In this document: positions 13,343 through 20,068 of the stretch, piece by piece
How positions within the stretch are numbered: position 1 is the first letter of the stretch
How the letters are laid out: every line of letters begins with the position of its first letter
IMG/VR virus record: IMGVR_UViG_3300037486_000738
Location: 1-37,332 of that record
Direction: 5' to 3' (one strand)
From: a virus
DNA: 37,332 bases
Program-made: the position numbers and the translations under genes
Notes under the pieces: model-generated
The model's input: the letters and a program-made list of their open reading frames with translations, nothing else
Database searches by the model: none
What the model was told of the DNA's origin: nothing

Positions 13343-13360
13343 AAATATATAAAATAAAAA
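13343..13360 (+). promoter_or_regulatory. Late-promoter-like TATAAAATA box
   Basis: AAATATATAAAATAAAAA directly follows the tRNA and lies 4 nt before the ATG at 13365. It is the same motif as at 11076. Confidence 0.35.
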
Positions 13361-13364
13361 TAGT

Positions 13365-13643
13365 ATGAAAAAGTTTGTTTTATCGCTATTTTTAATTTTA
13401 TCTGTTTTTCTTTCGTGCGATCAAATAGAAACAGAATTAAAATTAGATGAAGTTTGTTATAAATGTTATACGTTTACGATAAAAGATTACTGTACTTATA
13501 CAGAAAATACTGTAATAACAGATTCTCTTAAATGTGATTGGACTTCAGAAGAAATTCTTCAATACGAAGAAAAAGGAACATATACATTAATAGAAAAATG
13601 CTTTACACTTACTCAAATGTGTAAATGCTTTATAGAAGAATAA
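13365..13643 (+). CDS. Cysteine-rich small lipoprotein
   Basis: 92 residues. The signal peptide ends in lipobox FLSC (residues 15-18) and the mature form starts CDQIETEL, with acidic residues early, as in surface-targeted Bacteroidetes lipoproteins. Seven further cysteines suggest disulfides in the periplasm or outside. Function unknown. Confidence 0.6.
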   Translation: MKKFVLSLFLILSVFLSCDQIETELKLDEVCYKCYTFTIKDYCTYTENTVITDSLKCDWTSEEILQYEEKGTYTLIEKCFTLTQMCKCFIEE

Positions 13644-13656
13644 TTAAAACAATAAT

Positions 13657-13839
13657 ATGGAATTAAAATTACAACCCGAAATTAGAGCAGCAGTAGAAAT
13701 TGATGGTACTCTTGCTATTGATTTTAATAACAGCATGGTATACGAAAACATAGATAAAGAAGAAGCGTTCTTTTATATTAAAACTCCAGATGATAGTAAA
13801 CAGATAAAAATAAGGTTTGTTAAACCCAAAAAAGAATAA
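13657..13839 (+). CDS. Small hypothetical protein, 60 aa
   Basis: Soluble, acidic N-terminal two thirds and a basic tail (KIRFVKPKKE). It follows the lipoprotein by 13 nt and ends 2 nt before tRNA-His. No family recognised. Confidence 0.4.
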   Translation: MELKLQPEIRAAVEIDGTLAIDFNNSMVYENIDKEEAFFYIKTPDDSKQIKIRFVKPKKE

Positions 13840-13841
13840 AT

Positions 13842-13925
13842 GGTAGTTGTAACCGGTAAAGGCATCCGACTTGACTGTGAATCAAGGCTCAATTGAGCAT
13901 GCGAGTTCGACCCTCGTCTACTACC
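13842..13925 (+). tRNA. tRNA-His(GUG) with a hairpin in the variable region
   Basis: A G at -1 (13842) faces discriminator C (13925), the tRNA-His identity pair. Acceptor GTAGTTG/CTACTAC (one T-T mismatch), anticodon arm CTTGA-CTGTGAA-TCAAG, T-arm GCGAG-TTCGACC-CTCGT. The variable region is 14 nt and forms GCTC-AATT-GAGC, which is abnormal for tRNA-His. Confidence 0.85.
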
Positions 13926-13932
13926 CTAAAAT

Positions 13933-14008
13933 GCGCTGGTATCACGCCTGACTACGAATCAGGAGAAGTGTAATTGGATACATGAGGGTTCGAATCCCTT
14001 CCGGCGTT
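13933..14008 (+). tRNA. tRNA-Arg(ACG) with D-arm-like segment after the anticodon arm
   Basis: Acceptor GCGCTGG/CCGGCGT, T8-A9, then directly an anticodon arm CCTGA-CTACGAA-TCAGG. The D-arm-like string GTGTAATTGGATACAT follows at 13968-13983, before T-arm GAGGG-TTCGAAT-CCCTT. CAC before and GTG after the anticodon arm can pair and stack on it. Total length (76) is normal. Confidence 0.75.
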
Positions 14009-14022
14009 CAAAAATATGCATT

Positions 14023-14049
14023 AAGTAGCAAAATGGATAATGCATTAAT
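14023..14049 (+). promoter_or_regulatory. Inverted repeat upstream of endonuclease gene
   Basis: ATGCATTA and TAATGCAT form a perfect 8-bp stem around a D-arm-like string containing GTAGC and ATGG. It lies about 30 nt before the start of the endonuclease gene at 14076, followed by TATAAATA (14054-14061). A similar inverted repeat precedes the gene at 22462. Confidence 0.4.
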
Positions 14050-14075
14050 GAATATATAAATAAAATATTATATTC

Positions 14076-14846
14076 ATGAAAAGAAATAAAATTAAGTGTG
14101 AAAAGTGTGATAGGGAAATTTCTAAAAGTAATTATCCCAGACACTTAAAAATATGTGATGGAATATCAAAATGTGGATTTAAGAAATTAGAAAAATGCCC
14201 TCATTGCAAAAAAGATCTTAAAAATATTAAAGATACTGCAAATCATGTAAGATGGTGTATTAAGAATTCTAAACGAAAAGAATATTTAGAAAATTTAAAA
14301 AATATACGTGAAAAGGGCGTGATTAACGGAAAATGTGGCGGATGGAATAAAGGTTTAACAAAAGAAACGGACGAAAGAGTTAAAAAATTTAGTGAAACTA
14401 TAAGTAAAAATACAAAGGGAGATAAAAGTTACTGGTTTAATAAACATCAATCTAAAAAATCTAAAGATCTAATATCCGATGCTTTAAAGCTTTCTCATAA
14501 AAATGGAAAACACCCTGGATGGAAACATATTAATACTGATGAAAATAGAAGAAGCTATCCCGAAAAATGGTTTATTGAAAATATAATAAAACAAAATAAT
14601 TTAGATAAAAAATATACGATAAAAGAAAAAATGCCCTTCGGAAAATATTTCCTTGATTTTGCATTTCTGGAATTAAAATTAGATGTTGAAATTGATGGGC
14701 AACAACATAATAGGACAATTGAAGCCACAGAGCACGATAGAATTCGAGATGAATTTTTAAAACAAAAAGATTGGATAGTTTTTAGAATTGAATGGATTAG
14801 CATGAAACAAGATATAACAAAATTTTTAGAATTTATTAAATTATGA
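14076..14846 (+). CDS. Homing endonuclease, EDxHD/Vsr-like, with zinc fingers
   Basis: 256 residues. Two C-x2-C...H-x-C modules at the N-terminus (CEKCD...HLKIC; CPHCKKD...HVRWC) look like zinc fingers. A helical linker follows with SKKSKDLISDALK-type NUMOD-like residues. The C-terminal domain (about 160-256) has LDFAF, a VEIDGQQH motif and DRIRDEFLKQKDWIVFRIEW. This is the Vsr/DUF559-like arrangement seen in EDxHD homing endonucleases of phages. Catalytic residues are present. It is free-standing in the tRNA array. Confidence 0.72.
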   Translation: MKRNKIKCEKCDREISKSNYPRHLKICDGISKCGFKKLEKCPHCKKDLKNIKDTANHVRWCIKNSKRKEYLENLKNIREKGVINGKCGGWNKGLTKETDERVKKFSETISKNTKGDKSYWFNKHQSKKSKDLISDALKLSHKNGKHPGWKHINTDENRRSYPEKWFIENIIKQNNLDKKYTIKEKMPFGKYFLDFAFLELKLDVEIDGQQHNRTIEATEHDRIRDEFLKQKDWIVFRIEWISMKQDITKFLEFIKL

Positions 14847-14875
14847 AATGCAGTAAAAATTTTCCGAAAGTTTCG

Positions 14876-14917
14876 CCTGAGCAATACGCAAAAGCTCGGG
14901 ACTCAATAAAAATTGAG
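14876..14917 (+). other. Two hairpins downstream of endonuclease gene
   Basis: CCTGAGC (14876-14882) pairs with GCTCGGG (14894-14900), and CTCAAT (14902-14907) pairs with ATTGAG (14912-14917). They could stabilise or end the endonuclease message; no long T tract follows. Nothing else is supported between 14846 and tRNA-Arg at 14959. Confidence 0.4.
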
Positions 14918-14958
14918 ATTAAAACAAAAATAATGAAGCCTATAAAATTTCGTAACTT

Positions 14959-15031
14959 GGCCCCTTAGTTCAACGGATAGCAACAGAAGTTTTCTAAACT
15001 TCCGATATGGGTTCGATTCCCGTAGGGGCTA
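14959..15031 (+). tRNA. tRNA-Arg(UCU)
   Basis: Acceptor GGCCCCT/AGGGGCT, anticodon arm GAAGT-TTTCTAA-ACTTC, T-arm ATGGG-TTCGATT-CCCGT. Reads AGA, a common codon in this AT-rich genome. Confidence 0.93.
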
Positions 15032-15038
15032 CTAACCT

Positions 15039-15110
15039 GGTTCCATATTTCAATGGAGAGAATATGAGTTTCCTAAACTTATGATTCGGGTTCGACTCCC
15101 GATGGAACTA
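15039..15110 (+). tRNA. tRNA-Arg(CCU)
   Basis: Acceptor GGTTCCA/TGGAACT, anticodon arm TGAGT-TTCCTAA-ACTTA, T-arm TCGGG-TTCGACT-CCCGA. Confidence 0.9.
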
Positions 15111-15127
15111 CAAAAATCTAATAAATT

Positions 15128-15529
15128 ATGAAAACACAAAAAAGAACTTTAGAACAAATTGAAAAAGAACTAGAAGAAGCTCAAATTGCTTATGATATGA
15201 AATTTTATGAAGATAATGAAGATAACGCTCAACGTCCATGGGAAGAATTTTTAAAATACGCAGAGCCAGAACTTAAAAAAATAGGGAAATTATCCCGTGA
15301 AAAACGAATGATGATGCCATACAAATTGGAAGAAATTCCTGAATATGGTGATGTAATGTCTCTAAAAGATTTCATTGGTTGCGTAAATGAAGGTGGATTT
15401 ATAGATTATGATGGCTACGGGCATTACGCTAAAGATAATATGATGTCAGATATAATTATACGTCCAAGTGATGTTAAACATAAATCTATTCGTAAAGATT
15501 TTGATACTATAGTTTGGTTTAATAGATAA
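15128..15529 (+). CDS. Hypothetical protein, 133 aa
   Basis: Soluble protein: a charged helical N-terminal third, then a mixed domain with YGDVMSLKDFIGCV and a GGFIDYDGYGHYA segment. No catalytic motif recognised. It follows tRNA-Arg(CCU) by 17 nt, so it is probably on the tRNA transcript. Confidence 0.5.
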   Translation: MKTQKRTLEQIEKELEEAQIAYDMKFYEDNEDNAQRPWEEFLKYAEPELKKIGKLSREKRMMMPYKLEEIPEYGDVMSLKDFIGCVNEGGFIDYDGYGHYAKDNMMSDIIIRPSDVKHKSIRKDFDTIVWFNR

Positions 15530-15567
15530 ATGAAAATACTTATACAAAAATGAATACAGAAAAACTC

Positions 15568-15601
15568 GATGGCTTTTAGGTAACAACCTAAAATAACCAT
15601 C
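15568..15601 (+). promoter_or_regulatory. Strong hairpin 2 nt before the next gene
   Basis: TTTTAGGT-AACA-ACCTAAAA is a perfect 8-bp stem, extended by GATGG/CCATC. It ends at 15601, with the ATG at 15604. It may control translation of the next gene. Two very short ORFs (7 and 9 codons) overlap this leader. Confidence 0.5.
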
Positions 15602-15603
15602 AA

Positions 15604-15786
15604 ATGAAAAAAGAAGACAACTTTAAAACAACATCTCATCCTCGTGTTTACAAAAATGACAGGATTGCAAGACTTGGTTTAACAATGTGCTCAAAATGTT
15701 CTCCACATAAAGGATGTAATATTTGGCAAAAGAAAATGCGTTCTTGGAAAGATTTGACATCTAAACGTAAACAATGGATGTCATGA
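15604..15786 (+). CDS. Small basic Cys-containing protein, 60 aa
   Basis: Contains CSKCSPHKGCN, a possible metal site, and ends RSWKDLTSKRKQWMS. That tail resembles the end of the next protein (KTWKHNRKTQWKN), so the two may be distant relatives. The stop overlaps the next ATG as ATGA. Function unknown. Confidence 0.5.
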   Translation: MKKEDNFKTTSHPRVYKNDRIARLGLTMCSKCSPHKGCNIWQKKMRSWKDLTSKRKQWMS

Positions 15787-15992
15787 AACCAAGATTAAAA
15801 ACGACAATTAATCGTAAAGAATATAGGATATTGTTATTAAAAGAAGAATATCCGCCTTACTGGGATGAAGGTATACATCTTTATCCAAAATATCGAAGTG
15901 GATTTAAAAACTCTAAAAAACTGATAATGTCTTATCAAGTTAGAATGTATAAAACTTGGAAACATAATCGTAAAACTCAATGGAAAAATTAA
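15783..15992 (+). CDS. Small basic protein, 69 aa
   Basis: I chose the ATG at 15783, which overlaps the previous stop as ATGA, over an in-frame ATG at 15774. The product is basic and aromatic-rich, with YQVRMYKTWKHNRKTQWK at the end, a pattern I associate with small phage proteins of unknown role. Confidence 0.5.
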   Translation: MKPRLKTTINRKEYRILLLKEEYPPYWDEGIHLYPKYRSGFKNSKKLIMSYQVRMYKTWKHNRKTQWKN

Positions 15993-16012
15993 ATATATAA
16001 AATAAAGATTTC

Positions 16013-16498
16013 TTGAAATTAGTTCGTGAACATATTAATGAAAAATTTATTGAAGATTCGGATCCTGTACATGATATGGGTGTGGGTGTAGGCAGTTATT
16101 TTGAAAAAATTTGTAAATCTCTTTTAGAAAATGATAAAGATAAGATATTTTTTACCATACAATATATGAGAAATTATAAAGTAGATAATTTAGAATATGT
16201 ACGCATTCATATAAATGAACCAAGAATGAATGATTTTAAAGATCTTCAATCTAATGATGCATTAAGAAACTATATTAAAGAAATTATTGCTGGATTAAAT
16301 TATAATGATATTTTTATTAAAATAGCGTTAGAAGGTAAATTTAAGCATTATCGCGTAGATATAGATGAAGATTATTATTTACTTAGTAATGTTCCTCAAA
16401 TATATTGCTTTATAAATCCAAAAATTAAAATTAAAATTAGATATTGTAAATTTCAACGTGATCATTCTGATCTTAATAAAATTTTACATAAAGAATAA
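16013..16498 (+). CDS. Hypothetical protein with EDSDPI-DMGIG-type N-terminal motif
   Basis: 161 residues, starting at TTG (16013); no ATG fits the conserved N-terminus, and the TATAAAATA-type leader ends just before it. Residues 11-25 (EKFIEDSDPVHDMGV) match the N-terminus of the protein at 20069 (EKFTEDSDPIEDMGI). The rest is an alpha/beta domain I do not recognise. The shared N-terminal motif may be a targeting or processing tag. Confidence 0.6.
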   Translation: MKLVREHINEKFIEDSDPVHDMGVGVGSYFEKICKSLLENDKDKIFFTIQYMRNYKVDNLEYVRIHINEPRMNDFKDLQSNDALRNYIKEIIAGLNYNDIFIKIALEGKFKHYRVDIDEDYYLLSNVPQIYCFINPKIKIKIRYCKFQRDHSDLNKILHKE

Positions 16499-16571
16499 AA
16501 CTATTTAATAATTTTACTATATAAATTTTTTATATTATTTTATGATATCTGTAACAAATAAAATAAATATC

Positions 16572-16644
<73 letters not shown>

Positions 16645-16651
16645 CTATTTT

Positions 16652-16723
16652 GCAGATGTAGCACAACGGTTCGTGCTCCAGCCTTCCAAGCTGGAGATGA
16701 GGGTTCGATTCCCTTCATCTGCT
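16652..16723 (+). tRNA. tRNA-Gly(UCC), second copy
   Basis: Acceptor GCAGATG/CATCTGC, D-arm GCACAACGGTTCGTGC, anticodon arm CCAGC-CTTCCAA-GCTGG. Similar to the gene at 9712. Confidence 0.94.
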
Positions 16724-16745
16724 CCAATTAAAATATCAACATGTC

Positions 16746-17096
16746 ATGAAATTACTTACGATGGGTCGTTTTCTGCTATGGCTGACTAGAGGAAAAATTG
16801 CAGGTATAACATTATCGCCGTTTGGCATTTATTTTAAGCAAGAATGGTATATGCAATATCCGCGATTAGTAAACCATGAAAAAATTCATTGGAGACAACA
16901 ATTAGAAATGTTAATAATTTTCTTTTATGTTTGGTATGTATTAGAATGGTTTATTAAATTTTTTACTCCTCCAGTAGGTGCATATATAGATATCAGTTTT
17001 GAACGAGAAGCACATAGTAATGATGATAACTTAGATTATTTAGAAACAAGAAAATGCTATTCGTGGTTCAAATATCTTTTTAAAAATAATCCATAA
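16746..17096 (+). CDS. Membrane-associated HExxH-like metallopeptidase candidate
   Basis: 116 residues. NHEKIHWRQQLE (43-54) carries an H-E-x-x-H-like motif, followed by a hydrophobic stretch (about 55-73) and FEREAHSND (about 87-95) that could give a third metal ligand. I recall this order (NHExIHxxQQLE ... FYxxY ... FExEAxxN) from conserved Bacteroidetes proteins of unknown substrate. It may cleave envelope proteins. Activity is not shown by sequence alone. Confidence 0.55.
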   Translation: MKLLTMGRFLLWLTRGKIAGITLSPFGIYFKQEWYMQYPRLVNHEKIHWRQQLEMLIIFFYVWYVLEWFIKFFTPPVGAYIDISFEREAHSNDDNLDYLETRKCYSWFKYLFKNNP

Positions 17097-17105
17097 AAAA
17101 TTTTA

Positions 17106-17131
17106 TTTGTCGAATTTTTTTATTATATTTG
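17106..17131 (+). promoter_or_regulatory. Promoter, TTTG-N14-TATATTTG
   Basis: TTTG (17106-17109) and TATATTTG (17124-17131) are separated by exactly 14 nt, as at 19588 and 21648. It drives the gene at 17152 and likely the cluster that follows. Confidence 0.75.
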
Positions 17132-17151
17132 TATAATAAAAGTATGCTGCT

Positions 17152-17346
17152 ATGAGAGAAATTGTAAAACAAAATCTAAAAACTCTTGGATTTGATAAAG
17201 AAGTTAAATTAGTTGAAAAGGGTATATGTCCTTTTTGTAAATCCGATAAAACTAAACGCGAAGATTTTCACGATGAATTATCGTGGACAGAATTTCTTAT
17301 ATCGGGAATGTGCGAAGAGTGCCAAAATAGTATATTTGAAGAATAA
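17152..17346 (+). CDS. Small zinc-ribbon phage protein
   Basis: 64 residues with CPFCK (24-28) and CEECQ (55-59) separated by DFHDELSWTEFLISG. This C-x2-C ... FrDeLSxkEFxISGxCxxCQ order is common in a small phage protein family, presumably zinc-binding, role unknown. It has a strong promoter at 17106-17131. Confidence 0.65.
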   Translation: MREIVKQNLKTLGFDKEVKLVEKGICPFCKSDKTKREDFHDELSWTEFLISGMCEECQNSIFEE

Positions 17347-17375
17347 GTAATATGTTATTTCATTAATCTTTACAT

Positions 17376-17579
17376 ATGAAAAAATTAAATTTTTCAGATC
17401 TCAAAAAAGGAATGAAAGTGCAAGATGATGACGGGCATGTTGGCACAATTGTAAAATTCGTAGATATGCATAATATTTTAGTAAAATATGAAATAGGTAA
17501 CAGTGGTTATGGATTTTATTGTTTAGATCCAGAAAATAAAAAATATTACGATCCGTTATATAAATACAAAGAAAAATGA
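17376..17579 (+). CDS. Small beta-rich hypothetical protein
   Basis: 67 residues. DLKKGMKVQDDDGHVGTIVK and later VKYE look like a small SH3/KOW-type barrel. The stop overlaps the start of the HD-domain gene as ATGA. No specific family. Confidence 0.5.
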   Translation: MKKLNFSDLKKGMKVQDDDGHVGTIVKFVDMHNILVKYEIGNSGYGFYCLDPENKKYYDPLYKYKEK

Positions 17580-18163
17580 AAAATCCATTTAAGACATTTG
17601 AAGAATCTTTAAAGACTCATATTTCTGAAAAAACTATAAAAGAATTATCACATCTCTGGAACGAAAAGACAAGATATTATCATAATGTTAATCATTTAAT
17701 TCAAATACTAGAAGACATTGAAAAACATATAGATTTTAGATATCTTTATGCTCATGAAAAACAAGCGCTTTTGCTTGCTGCATTTTTTCACGATGCTATA
17801 TATAATCCTAAAAGAAATGACAATGAAGATCAATCTATAAAATATTTTAAAGCTTCATATATAGGTAAATTTAAAGTAATATTAGAGACTGTATGTGATT
17901 TAATAGAAACGACAAAATATCGTAATAGACCAACAATAAAATTACAAAGAATTTTCTGGGAAGCAGATAATGCAAAATTTAAAGCGGGCTATAAAGAACT
18001 TCTAAATAATGAAAAAATGTTACAAAAAGAATATTCCTTTATTGATAAAAAAAAATATAAAGAAAAACGAATTAAATTTTTAGAGTCTAATATTGGACTA
18101 TTTGGCCCCTCTACAGATAAAGATATAAATAAGCTTATTGAATATATTAAAAAAGTTTATTAA
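17576..18163 (+). CDS. HD-superfamily metal-dependent phosphohydrolase
   Basis: 195 residues, close to the length of the COG4339 group of predicted HD hydrolases. Metal ligands appear as YYHNVNHL (H36, H40) and FFHDAIY (H72, D73), with a further acid in NDNEDQS. The substrate is unknown; HD enzymes often act on nucleotides or nucleic acids. Translation is coupled to the previous gene. Confidence 0.75.
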   Translation: MKNPFKTFEESLKTHISEKTIKELSHLWNEKTRYYHNVNHLIQILEDIEKHIDFRYLYAHEKQALLLAAFFHDAIYNPKRNDNEDQSIKYFKASYIGKFKVILETVCDLIETTKYRNRPTIKLQRIFWEADNAKFKAGYKELLNNEKMLQKEYSFIDKKKYKEKRIKFLESNIGLFGPSTDKDINKLIEYIKKVY

Positions 18164-18188
18164 ATTTTTTATATTCAGAAATATTTAT

Positions 18189-18196
18189 TATATTTG
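18189..18196 (+). promoter_or_regulatory. Promoter box TATATTTG
   Basis: TATATTTG preceded by TTCAGAAATATTTAT, close to the upstream part of the 1947 promoter. It lies 20 nt before the ATG at 18217. Confidence 0.6.
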
Positions 18197-18216
18197 TTCT
18201 ATCAAAAAATAAAAAA

Positions 18217-18426
18217 ATGAAAGGCGACAAGGGCACATGCACAGCAGGATCTGGAAAAGATCTAATTAATAGAACCAAATATGATACACAAAAACACGCG
18301 CAAGAAGCTCGTGATTTTCATGTAGGCATGAAATTTTCGCCAGATGATTATATAACTTATCACTGTAAACTATGTGGAATGTGGCATTTTGGAAAGCCTG
18401 AATGGGCAAAAAAATATGAAAAATGA
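18217..18426 (+). CDS. Small protein with C-x2-C-x2-WHxG motif
   Basis: 69 residues. The end YHCKLCGMWHFG suggests a zinc-binding site with two Cys and a His. Similar small proteins occur in many phages, role unknown. The stop overlaps the next start as ATGA. Confidence 0.5.
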   Translation: MKGDKGTCTAGSGKDLINRTKYDTQKHAQEARDFHVGMKFSPDDYITYHCKLCGMWHFGKPEWAKKYEK

Positions 18427-18587
18427 AATTAAAATATTTTATTCCGATATGGGGGTTTTATTTAATAATTAAAGAACATCCATATGGAACTGATGAATTA
18501 TGGGGAATAGGACTCCCTCTTTTTCATGGCGCAATAGGCGGATTATTGCTTGGATTATTAATAACTATAATATTTTTTACAGCATGA
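18423..18587 (+). CDS. Small membrane peptide, 54 aa
   Basis: Overlaps the previous gene as ATGA. Two hydrophobic parts (about 5-17 and 34-53) separated by a charged loop. The stop overlaps the next ATG at 18584. Function unknown. Confidence 0.5.
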   Translation: MKLKYFIPIWGFYLIIKEHPYGTDELWGIGLPLFHGAIGGLLLGLLITIIFFTA

Positions 18588-18778
18588 AACATTTAGGATC
18601 TTTTTTAACATGTTTAGTATTGATATTTTTATTATTAAAAATATCACATGTAATATCGTGGTCATGGTGGTGGGTATTTTCTCCATATTGGATTCCATTT
18701 GGATTAACGTTTTTATTTTTTATGATTATTTTATTTAACATAAAAAATGATAATTATACAATGTATAAAAACCAATAA
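18584..18778 (+). CDS. Small membrane protein, 64 aa
   Basis: I chose the ATG at 18584 (ATGA overlap with the previous stop) over an in-frame ATG at 18500. Two membrane helices (about 5-23 and 32-52), Trp-rich in between. Ends 1 nt before the IF-1 start. Confidence 0.5.
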   Translation: MKHLGSFLTCLVLIFLLLKISHVISWSWWWVFSPYWIPFGLTFLFFMIILFNIKNDNYTMYKNQ

Positions 18779-18779
18779 T

Positions 18780-19019
18780 ATGTCTAAGCAGATAAATATT
18801 GAAGCAGAAGGATTAGTTATAGAATCGCTTGGAAATTCTATTTTTAGAGTACAACTAGATGCTGGACATATTATATTATGTCATTTATCTGGAAAAATTC
18901 GTATGAATTCAATTCATATTTTAGTAGGTGATAGAGTACGAGTACAAATGTCTCCTTATGATATGACAAAAGGAAGAATAACATTAAGATTAAGCAAAAT
19001 AGCAAAATTAGAAAATTAA
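18780..19019 (+). CDS. infA: Translation initiation factor IF-1
   Basis: 79 residues, slightly longer than the usual 71-72. It covers the whole S1/OB fold: [56 protein letters not shown]. The HLSGKIRMN and SPYD-TKGRI segments are the conserved core of IF-1, which sits in the ribosomal A site during initiation and helps IF-2 and IF-3. The start at 18780 was chosen over 18747 because it gives the standard MSK-x-IN N-terminus. It overlaps the next gene by one base (TAATG). A phage copy could tune host ribosomes for phage messages. Confidence 0.93.
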   Translation: MSKQINIEAEGLVIESLGNSIFRVQLDAGHIILCHLSGKIRMNSIHILVGDRVRVQMSPYDMTKGRITLRLSKIAKLEN

Positions 19020-19411
19020 TGAAAAACATTATATTTTCTATTTTGCTTTTTATTTTAATAAACATTCCTTCTTTTGCGCAAATTTATAAAAGTTATTTAA
19101 CATTAATGCCTGTTATTAAATACGAAAATGAATCTAAAATAACAGACATAATTATTACATCTGCAGCAATTACTATTAAAAACGCAACATATCAAGATGA
19201 AATTCTTAATTTACGAATAGATTCAATTTTAAATAAAGAATGGGATTCTTACACCGGTTATATTAAAACATATTATTGTACTGATATTGATATTAATAAA
19301 AGTCCTAAAGTATTTTTATTAGATCTTTTAGAAAAACAACAAACATTTAAATTAATTTATGTTTGGGATGAAATAACTATTGAAGAACATTTATTTTGTA
19401 TAATAAAATGA
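19019..19411 (+). CDS. Secreted hypothetical protein
   Basis: 130 residues. A hydrophobic signal peptide (about 1-21, ending SFAQ) is of the Bacteroidetes type. The mature part is a mixed alpha/beta domain with no known motif. Starts in a TAATG overlap with infA and overlaps the next ORF as ATGA. Confidence 0.5.
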   Translation: MKNIIFSILLFILINIPSFAQIYKSYLTLMPVIKYENESKITDIIITSAAITIKNATYQDEILNLRIDSILNKEWDSYTGYIKTYYCTDIDINKSPKVFLLDLLEKQQTFKLIYVWDEITIEEHLFCIIK

Positions 19412-19554
19412 GAAATGAATTACAAATATTAGTAGAAGTAGTTAGAGAAATAATACTTCAATTAGCTAATAGAGAATTAAGTAACGATAAGAGCATAGAA
19501 TTGCTTGAAGAATTAGATCGTATAGAAAAAAGACTCAATGGAGATTATGATTGA
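19408..19554 (+). CDS. Small helical protein, 48 aa
   Basis: Acidic helical peptide (leucine/isoleucine heptads), started by an ATGA overlap with the previous gene. Could be a small adaptor or inhibitor; nothing more specific can be said. Confidence 0.4.
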   Translation: MRNELQILVEVVREIILQLANRELSNDKSIELLEELDRIEKRLNGDYD

Positions 19555-19587
19555 AAATATGTTAAAATTCTGTTAAAAATATTTTTA

Positions 19588-19613
19588 TTTGTCTAGAATT
19601 TTTATTATATTTA
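19588..19613 (+). promoter_or_regulatory. Promoter, TTTG-N14-TATATTTA
   Basis: TTTG (19588-19591) and TATATTTA (19606-19613) with a 14-nt spacer. It lies 19 nt upstream of the start at 19633. Confidence 0.75.
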
Positions 19614-19632
19614 CTTATCAAATCTAAATATT

Positions 19633-20022
19633 ATGAGAAACTATAATCCTGATCCAATTAGATTTTCTGGTAAGTACGTACCTCCCCAGTATCATTTCGA
19701 AACTTCAAGAGAAGAAAAATTAAGAGAAGCAAGAGAAAAGCTTTTTAACAATAAAGCATATATTGCAAAATTTAGTAATATTAAAGATTTAGTAAAGTTT
19801 AATCCGCAAGATCATGATTGGATATTACGCTCTGCTGATGGAGATGGAATTTTACTTTTATTTGATGGTAATTTAATATCAGAAGAAGAAGTAAATGAAC
19901 TTAAAGATTATTATAGAATAGATCAAAATCTTGAGTATTTTTCAGCCAGGCCAATTAGATACCATTCGTGGGAAAAATTATCAGACAAAAGAAAAATGGC
20001 GTCAAGAATTAAACGCCATTAA
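19633..20022 (+). CDS. Hypothetical protein, 129 aa
   Basis: Soluble protein with a basic/aromatic N-terminus (FSGKYVPPQYHF) and a compact C-terminal part. Has its own promoter. No family recognised. Confidence 0.5.
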   Translation: MRNYNPDPIRFSGKYVPPQYHFETSREEKLREAREKLFNNKAYIAKFSNIKDLVKFNPQDHDWILRSADGDGILLLFDGNLISEEEVNELKDYYRIDQNLEYFSARPIRYHSWEKLSDKRKMASRIKRH

Positions 20023-20068
20023 TATTATTTTTTTAATTCAAAGATAAATAAATAAAATTATCTATCTT

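Noticed and set aside
15568-15601. Intrinsic terminator
   Set aside because: The hairpin is strong, but there is no T tract and a gene starts 2 nt later, so a translational role is more likely.
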